Shown here: positions 12,931-16,957 of the stretch, piece after piece
Numbering within the stretch: position 1 is the first letter of the stretch
Layout of the letters: every line of letters begins with the position of its first letter
Assembly: GCA_045614565.1 (NCBI GenBank)
Contig: JAZLDG010000107.1
Coordinates: 1 to 16,957, forward strand
Length of the DNA stretch: 16,957 nt
Source of the DNA: Scatosoma sp045614565
Lineage (GTDB): Bacteria > Bacillota > Clostridia > Christensenellales > Borkfalkiaceae
Reading direction: 5' to 3'
The notes under the pieces: generated by a model
What the model saw: the letters and a program-made list of their open reading frames with translations, nothing else
Database searches by the model: none
Told to the model about the DNA's origin: nothing
Position numbers and translations under genes: made by a program

Positions 12931-13758
12931 TTAATATTCGTCGGGAAGTTCGTCAAGTTCCGTCATTCTAAACACGGGACCGTCTTTGCATACGAATTTA
13001 TCGCCGACGTTACATCTACCGCATTTACCTACCCCGCATTTCATACGAAGTTCGAGCGTCGTATATACGCGGGATTTATCAAAGCCAAGCTCTAAAAGCC
13101 CCGCAAGCGTGAACTTGATCATAATAGGCGGACCGCAAAGTACAGCCGTCATATTCGGGTCTAAATTAAGCTCTTTGACGTAGGCAGGTACGAAACCAAC
13201 GTGTCCGTCCCAGCCTTCCTGCGGTCTATCAATCGTAAGATAAACTTCGATATTCGGCTCGTTCATCCACTCCGTTTGGATCTCTTCAATATCCACCAAA
13301 TCGTCTTTACTTCTCGCGCCGTATACGATGACGACCTTGCCGTAGTTTTCACGGTAATGGCGTACGTAATTGATGACGCTGCGCAAAGGCGCAAGACCGA
13401 TCCCGCCTGCAATGAAAAGCAAATCCTTGCCCTTAAAATCGCCTTCTACGGGGAAATTTTTACCGTAAGGTCCGCGAACGGTTACTTGTTGACCTGCTTC
13501 CATCGAGTGGATAACTTCGGTTACGCAACCGCATTTTTTAATGGAAAATTCCATATATTCTTCGTTCGTGGGCGACGACGTGATCGAGAACATACATTCG
13601 CCTACCCCGGGAACGGAAACCATTGCGCATTGTCCCGGCATATGTTGAAAGAGTTTTTTACCGTCCGTACCGACGACGCGGAACGTTTTTACGTCGGGCG
13701 TATCTTTACGAACGCCCGTAATCACGCCGACTTTGGGAATGAGCGTTTCGTTAATCAT
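12931..13758 (-). CDS. FlxA-like FAD/NAD(P)H oxidoreductase with [2Fe-2S] domain
   Basis: A 275-residue protein of the ferredoxin-NADP reductase superfamily, related to PyrK, AsrB and hydrogenase gamma subunits. The FAD-binding barrel covers about 1-100 (MFSITSSP at 56-63), and the nucleotide site is FIAGGIGLAPLRS at 115-127. A C-terminal [2Fe-2S] motif, CGVGKCGRC plus Cys257 (Cys241/246/249/257), is typical of the group. It would take hydride from NADH (NADPH not excluded) and pass electrons to the iron-sulfur partners. Its ATG overlaps the stop of the FlxB-like gene by 4 bases. Next to MvhD and HdrA it is best read as the NADH-oxidising subunit of a Flx-Hdr complex; anaerobic sulfite reductase subunit B is the main alternative by sequence, but no AsrC-like gene is present here. 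Confidence 0.85.
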   Translation of the reverse strand: MINETLIPKVGVITGVRKDTPDVKTFRVVGTDGKKLFQHMPGQCAMVSVPGVGECMFSITSSPTNEEYMEFSIKKCGCVTEVIHSMEAGQQVTVRGPYGKNFPVEGDFKGKDLLFIAGGIGLAPLRSVINYVRHYRENYGKVVIVYGARSKDDLVDIEEIQTEWMNEPNIEVYLTIDRPQEGWDGHVGFVPAYVKELNLDPNMTAVLCGPPIMIKFTLAGLLELGFDKSRVYTTLELRMKCGVGKCGRCNVGDKFVCKDGPVFRMTELDELPDEY

Positions 13759-14789
13759 TGTTTTTTACCCCCCAACGTTTTAATTACTTTGACGATATTC
13801 AGCTTTTGCGGACATTTGTTTACGCAACGGCCGCAACCTACGCAAGAATACAAGCCGTCGTTTTGCGAAGGATAATACACGAGCTTGTGCATAAATCTTT
13901 GACGGAAACGCTGCATTTGCGTCGTACGGCTGTTACCGTGCGCCATAAGCGTGAAATCGGAATACATACACGAATCCCAGCAACGGTAGCGAATAACGCC
14001 TTCGTTAGTCTTAAAATCGCGAATGTCGAAGCATTGACAGGTCGGGCAAACGAAGGTACACGTGCCGCAACCAAGGCAGGCTTCGCTCATTTCTTCCCAT
14101 TCTTTCGCTTCAAACAACTCGTTGAGATTTTCGGGTTGGAAACGACTTAAATCCAGCTCGGAATAGGGTAAATTATCAATAATTGCACGCGTTGCTTCTT
14201 GTTGTGCGGCAACTTCCGCTTCGCCGCCTTGTTCAAACAATTCCTGTACGAGCGCCGTCAAGGCTTCGCCCTTTTGGGTGTTCGCTTGCCAGTACAAATA
14301 GTTTTCGTCCAGCCACGTGGTAACGTCGCCCTGCGGTGCAGCCGCGTCGATGCCGAATACTTTACAAAAACAGCTTTCTTCGGGCTTGCCGCAAGCAAGC
14401 GTAACGATCGTCGTCAGTTCTCTTCTATTTTGATAATACGTATCTACGGGTTCGGAAAGGAATACCTTATCCAAGACTTCAAAAGCCTTGCAATCGCAAG
14501 CCTTTACGCCGAACATAACGAACGGCTTTCTTTCGTCCCAGCTTTCACGAACGTCGACGATTTCTATGTTTTTACCGTCTTGCTTAAATTTCATTAAGTT
14601 TTCGCTTTGCGGGAAAAACGCGTTTTTGGGGGATTTGACCGTTTTCAACGTTTCAAGGGCAACTTCTTTGCCTTCGCTCCAAACGGCGTAGTTGACTTCA
14701 CCCGCTTTTTTAACGGGAATAAACAGCCCCATACTCTCGTTGATTTTCGCGTAAAGCGCGTTTAATCTTTCTTTTGCAATTTTCAACAT
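13755..14789 (-). CDS. FlxB/AsrA-like 4Fe-4S dicluster protein
   Basis: A 344-residue protein. About 235 residues of an alpha/beta region resembling hydrogenase beta and AsrA subunits (VMFGVKACDCKAFEVLD near 91-107, then LACGKPEESCFC at 131-142) come before two ferredoxin motifs: CLGCGTCTFVC (Cys238/241/244/248) and CVGCGRCVNKC (Cys316/319/322/326). The extra Cys pairs in the N-terminal part could bind another cluster. It presumably wires electrons between the FlxA-like flavoprotein and MvhD. It overlaps both neighbours (1 base with the FlxC-like gene, 4 with the FlxA-like gene), so the subunits are likely made in fixed ratio. GGGAGG lies 7 bases before the ATG. Anaerobic sulfite reductase subunit A is the nearest alternative name. 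Confidence 0.82.
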   Translation of the reverse strand: MLKIAKERLNALYAKINESMGLFIPVKKAGEVNYAVWSEGKEVALETLKTVKSPKNAFFPQSENLMKFKQDGKNIEIVDVRESWDERKPFVMFGVKACDCKAFEVLDKVFLSEPVDTYYQNRRELTTIVTLACGKPEESCFCKVFGIDAAAPQGDVTTWLDENYLYWQANTQKGEALTALVQELFEQGGEAEVAAQQEATRAIIDNLPYSELDLSRFQPENLNELFEAKEWEEMSEACLGCGTCTFVCPTCQCFDIRDFKTNEGVIRYRCWDSCMYSDFTLMAHGNSRTTQMQRFRQRFMHKLVYYPSQNDGLYSCVGCGRCVNKCPQKLNIVKVIKTLGGKKQ

Positions 14790-15766
14790 TATTTTGCCTC
14801 CCCGTTAAAAACGTCTTTCGGCTCGATATCCCCTTCGGTGTACGAAGTGAGCGGCGTTTTGCCTTCGTCCGTTTCCCCTGCTTGGTATGCGCCGTACATA
14901 GTATCGATGTCCTTGATAAATTTACGGTTCAAAAGGTGCAAGGGAATATTTTGCGGGCATACTCTCGAACATTCGCCGCAGTCGGTACAACGTCCCGAAA
15001 CGTGGAACGCGCGAATGATATGGAAAAGCTGTTCTTCAAACTTGTCGTCGTTCGCCTTTGCCGCAACCCCCGAAGCGGGATTGTCGAACACGCATTTTAC
15101 GCAAGAACAAGCGGGACAAACGTTACGGCAAGCGTTGCAACGGATACACTTGGAAAGCTGTTCTCTCCAAAACGCAAAGCGTTCGTCTTCCGTCATCGCT
15201 TCAAGCTTTTCCACTTCCGCGAAACGGTTTACGTCGCGAACGGGGCGTTCATGCAAAATAATCTCTTCGTCTTTTACTTGGTGCGTCTTGTTGCAAGTTT
15301 CGCATTTGGTAAGTACGACTTCGGGCTTATACAGCGTCGTTTCGCCGTAGACGGAAGTCACTTTTACGTCCTTTTCTACCACTTCTACGCCCGTCATCAA
15401 AGACACGCCCTTTGCCTTTATCTTTTCCGCATCTAATTTCCCAAGACATTCCACCGCGATCACGTACACGTTTTCGCGCTTGATACGGTGTTCTTTTACG
15501 AGCTGATTAAAGCTGTACGTATCGCAAGGCTTCAAAAATACCGCCGTTTTGCCTTCCTTTTTACTCATTTGAATAAGGTATTTGGAAAGGTTTGCGCCGC
15601 AAAACCAGTCGTACGTGAAATCGTTGAGCTGTTCTACCGTTTCAAAGGAAGCGGGAGAAGGATCGAAACAAAAATCACCCTTTTTCCAGCCGATTACTCG
15701 CGCAACTTCGCCGCTTTCAAGCAGTTCTTTTGCACGCGTAAGCATTTTCAATTCTACTTCTTTCAT
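14789..15766 (-). CDS. FlxC-like 4Fe-4S protein
   Basis: A 325-residue protein with the FrhB/FdhB-like plan. An N-terminal alpha/beta region (TAVFLKPCDTYSFNQLVKEH near 74-93, where family members carry the KPCD segment) precedes KCETC at 154-158, then two clusters: CIRCNACRNVC (Cys207/210/213/217, followed by PACSCVKC) and CTDCGECSRVC (Cys260/263/266/270). It could hold an extra cluster through the CSCVKC segment. The acidic C-terminal tail is not conserved in the family as far as I know. The gene starts 1 base after mvhD ends, with GGAGGG upstream. It is distinct from its neighbour FlxB but similar in plan; duplication of this subunit is also the rule in the Flx operon of Desulfovibrio. Confidence 0.8.
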   Translation of the reverse strand: MKEVELKMLTRAKELLESGEVARVIGWKKGDFCFDPSPASFETVEQLNDFTYDWFCGANLSKYLIQMSKKEGKTAVFLKPCDTYSFNQLVKEHRIKRENVYVIAVECLGKLDAEKIKAKGVSLMTGVEVVEKDVKVTSVYGETTLYKPEVVLTKCETCNKTHQVKDEEIILHERPVRDVNRFAEVEKLEAMTEDERFAFWREQLSKCIRCNACRNVCPACSCVKCVFDNPASGVAAKANDDKFEEQLFHIIRAFHVSGRCTDCGECSRVCPQNIPLHLLNRKFIKDIDTMYGAYQAGETDEGKTPLTSYTEGDIEPKDVFNGEAK

Positions 15767-15767
15767 A

Positions 15768-16223
15768 TTATTCGCCCTCCTTTACACGAAGATCGGTCAG
15801 GCGTTTATTTTCGCCAAGCTCGGTCACCGTTTTGACAAAATCGTTCATAACGGCGGAGAAACGCGCGCCTTCCGCGGCGGAAACCCATTCTACGCGGGTG
15901 CGTTCTTTCTCAATACCCATATAGTTCAAGAAGCTGTACAAAAGAGCCATTCTTCTTCTCGTATAGTAGTTACCCGTTACGTAATGGCAGTCCCCAGGGT
16001 GGCAACCGCAAAGGATTACACCGTCCGCGCCTTGTTGAAAGGCTTTCAAAACGAACGTGGGGTTTACGCGGCAAGAACAGGGAACGCGAATAATTTTCAC
16101 GTTCGCGGGATAGGTCAAACGACTCGATCCCGCAAGGTCCGCACCTGCGTACGAACACCAGTTACAGCAAAATGCAACGATGTTCGGGGTAAATTCTTTC
16201 TTTTCCGTGGTTACTTCTTGCAT
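15768..16223 (-). CDS. mvhD: MvhD/FlxD-type electron-transfer subunit
   Basis: A 151-residue protein with all hallmarks of the MvhD family: FCCNWCSYAGADLAG at 18-32, VPCSC at 47-51 and CGCHPGDCHYVTGN at 72-85. These eight cysteines bind a [2Fe-2S] cluster in methanogen MvhD, which connects the electron donor module to HdrA. The length is normal for the family. It starts inside the end of hdrA (13-base overlap), the typical arrangement of partners that bind each other. In bacteria the same protein is called FlxD when the donor is a Flx NADH module instead of a hydrogenase; since no hydrogenase gene is seen here, that reading fits. Confidence 0.93.
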   Translation of the reverse strand: MQEVTTEKKEFTPNIVAFCCNWCSYAGADLAGSSRLTYPANVKIIRVPCSCRVNPTFVLKAFQQGADGVILCGCHPGDCHYVTGNYYTRRRMALLYSFLNYMGIEKERTRVEWVSAAEGARFSAVMNDFVKTVTELGENKRLTDLRVKEGE

Positions 16224-16957
16224 ATTGCTTCCACCTCCGACATAATTTGCTTGGAGCTAAATCCTTTCAGACCCATTGCGCCCGAAGGACAGGTTACCGT
16301 ACACGCGCCGCAGCCTTGACATACCGCAGGGTTGACGGACGCTACGCGGCGGAGTTCCGTTTTACCGCCGCCAAGACGGAATTCCTTATCCACGTACGTG
16401 ATTGCGCCGTACGCGCACACGTTCGCACATTGACTACAACCGTTACACATATTTTCGTCGGGCGTAGCTACGCAAGGGTTCGTTTTTAATTTATCCTTTA
16501 CGAGCAAGCCGATTACCTTTGCCGCGCAAGCGGAAGCCTGCGAAACGGTTTCGGGAATATCTTTCGGTCCTTGGCAAACGCCCGCAAGGTATACGCCTGC
16601 CGTAGGACTTTCTACGGGACGGAGCTTCGCGTGCGATTCCGTAAGGAAATTGTTGGTGTCGATACTTGCCGTCAAAAGCGTAGCAACCTTTCTAACCGAA
16701 GGTTCGGGTTCGATTGCCGTAGCCAAAACGACGAGATCGGATGCGATCGTGATTTGTTCGTTATCGATCAAGTTCGAGCCTTGTACCATCAATTTACCGT
16801 TTTCGTTATATACCTTACCAACCATACCCTTGATATAGTCTACGCCGTATTGTTCTACTGCACGGCGGAAGAATTCATCATAGTTCTTGCCAGGCGTACG
16901 AACGTCGATGTAGAATACGTGTACTTCGGTGTCGGGATATTTTTCACGAATAAGCAT
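16211..16957 (-). CDS. hdrA: HdrA, C-terminal part (cut by window edge)
   Basis: 248 residues from the C-terminal side of heterodisulfide reductase subunit A, which usually has about 650. The window's last base falls at an internal Met codon, not at a start: the sequence begins MLIREKYPDTEVHVFYIDVR, a segment found in mid-protein in HdrA. Visible are the second half of the thioredoxin-reductase-like FAD domain (ATAIEPEP, GVYLAGVCQGPKDIPE) and the two C-terminal ferredoxin motifs, CNGCSQCANVC (Cys171/174/177/181 of the fragment) and CQGCGACTVTC (Cys213/216/219/223). HdrA carries the bifurcating FAD; the N-terminal cysteines needed to confirm this lie outside. It is the first visible gene of the operon. 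Confidence 0.93.
   Translation of the reverse strand: MLIREKYPDTEVHVFYIDVRTPGKNYDEFFRRAVEQYGVDYIKGMVGKVYNENGKLMVQGSNLIDNEQITIASDLVVLATAIEPEPSVRKVATLLTASIDTNNFLTESHAKLRPVESPTAGVYLAGVCQGPKDIPETVSQASACAAKVIGLLVKDKLKTNPCVATPDENMCNGCSQCANVCAYGAITYVDKEFRLGGGKTELRRVASVNPAVCQGCGACTVTCPSGAMGLKGFSSKQIMSEVEAICKK

Noticed and set aside
12931..14789. Anaerobic sulfite reductase AsrAB
   Set aside because: The FlxA/FlxB-like proteins resemble AsrB/AsrA, but no AsrC siroheme subunit follows and the operon has MvhD and HdrA, which point to a Flx-Hdr complex.

Overview
The window joins two unrelated pieces of a low- to mid-GC anaerobic Firmicute genome. I would place it in the Clostridia, possibly a gut lineage, but that is only an impression from gene content and codon use. 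The junction is a tRNA-Ser(CGA) gene at 9087-9176.

Positions 1 to about 9080 are the integrase end of a prophage-like element, cut by the left edge. The early genes run leftward on the minus strand from a near-perfect promoter at 7075-7103. In transcription order they are: small unknown proteins (6874 to 6037), two small XRE-type regulators (6025 to 5520), a CxxC zinc-ribbon protein, a 48-residue membrane protein, a tRNA-like structured RNA, a Sak4-like recombinase ATPase, a PD-(D/E)XK nuclease, a replication-initiation-type protein with iteron-like repeats in its gene, a DnaC-type helicase loader, a coiled-coil protein and two further small genes. A repressor (7183-7545) and a tyrosine integrase (7661-8953) face the other way. 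Between the two small regulators lies a compact RNA that matches the hammerhead ribozyme core exactly in type II topology, with a 7-bp loop pseudoknot. Three copies of a 16-bp dyad (1489, 5503, 7569) are spread through the element as candidate operator sites.

Positions 9087-16957 are host chromosome, all on the minus strand. Seven tightly packed genes form one operon: hdrA (cut by the right edge), mvhD/flxD-like, two iron-sulfur proteins of FlxC and FlxB type, a FlxA-like FAD/NAD(P)H protein with a [2Fe-2S] domain, an FrdB/SdhB-like iron-sulfur subunit and an FrdA-like flavoprotein. They are followed by an aspartate-alanine exchanger family transporter. The first five resemble the NADH-oxidising, electron-bifurcating half of Flx-Hdr complexes. 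HdrB/HdrC, the usual acceptor side, do not appear after hdrA; fumarate-reductase-type subunits stand in that place. My reading is a soluble NADH:ferredoxin:fumarate oxidoreductase (bifurcating fumarate reductase) with a linked C4-dicarboxylate or amino-acid exchanger. Two sequence details fit: the FAD-linking His of FrdA is Asn, and the FrdB [3Fe-4S] motif carries a fourth Cys. No membrane-anchor gene is present in the window.
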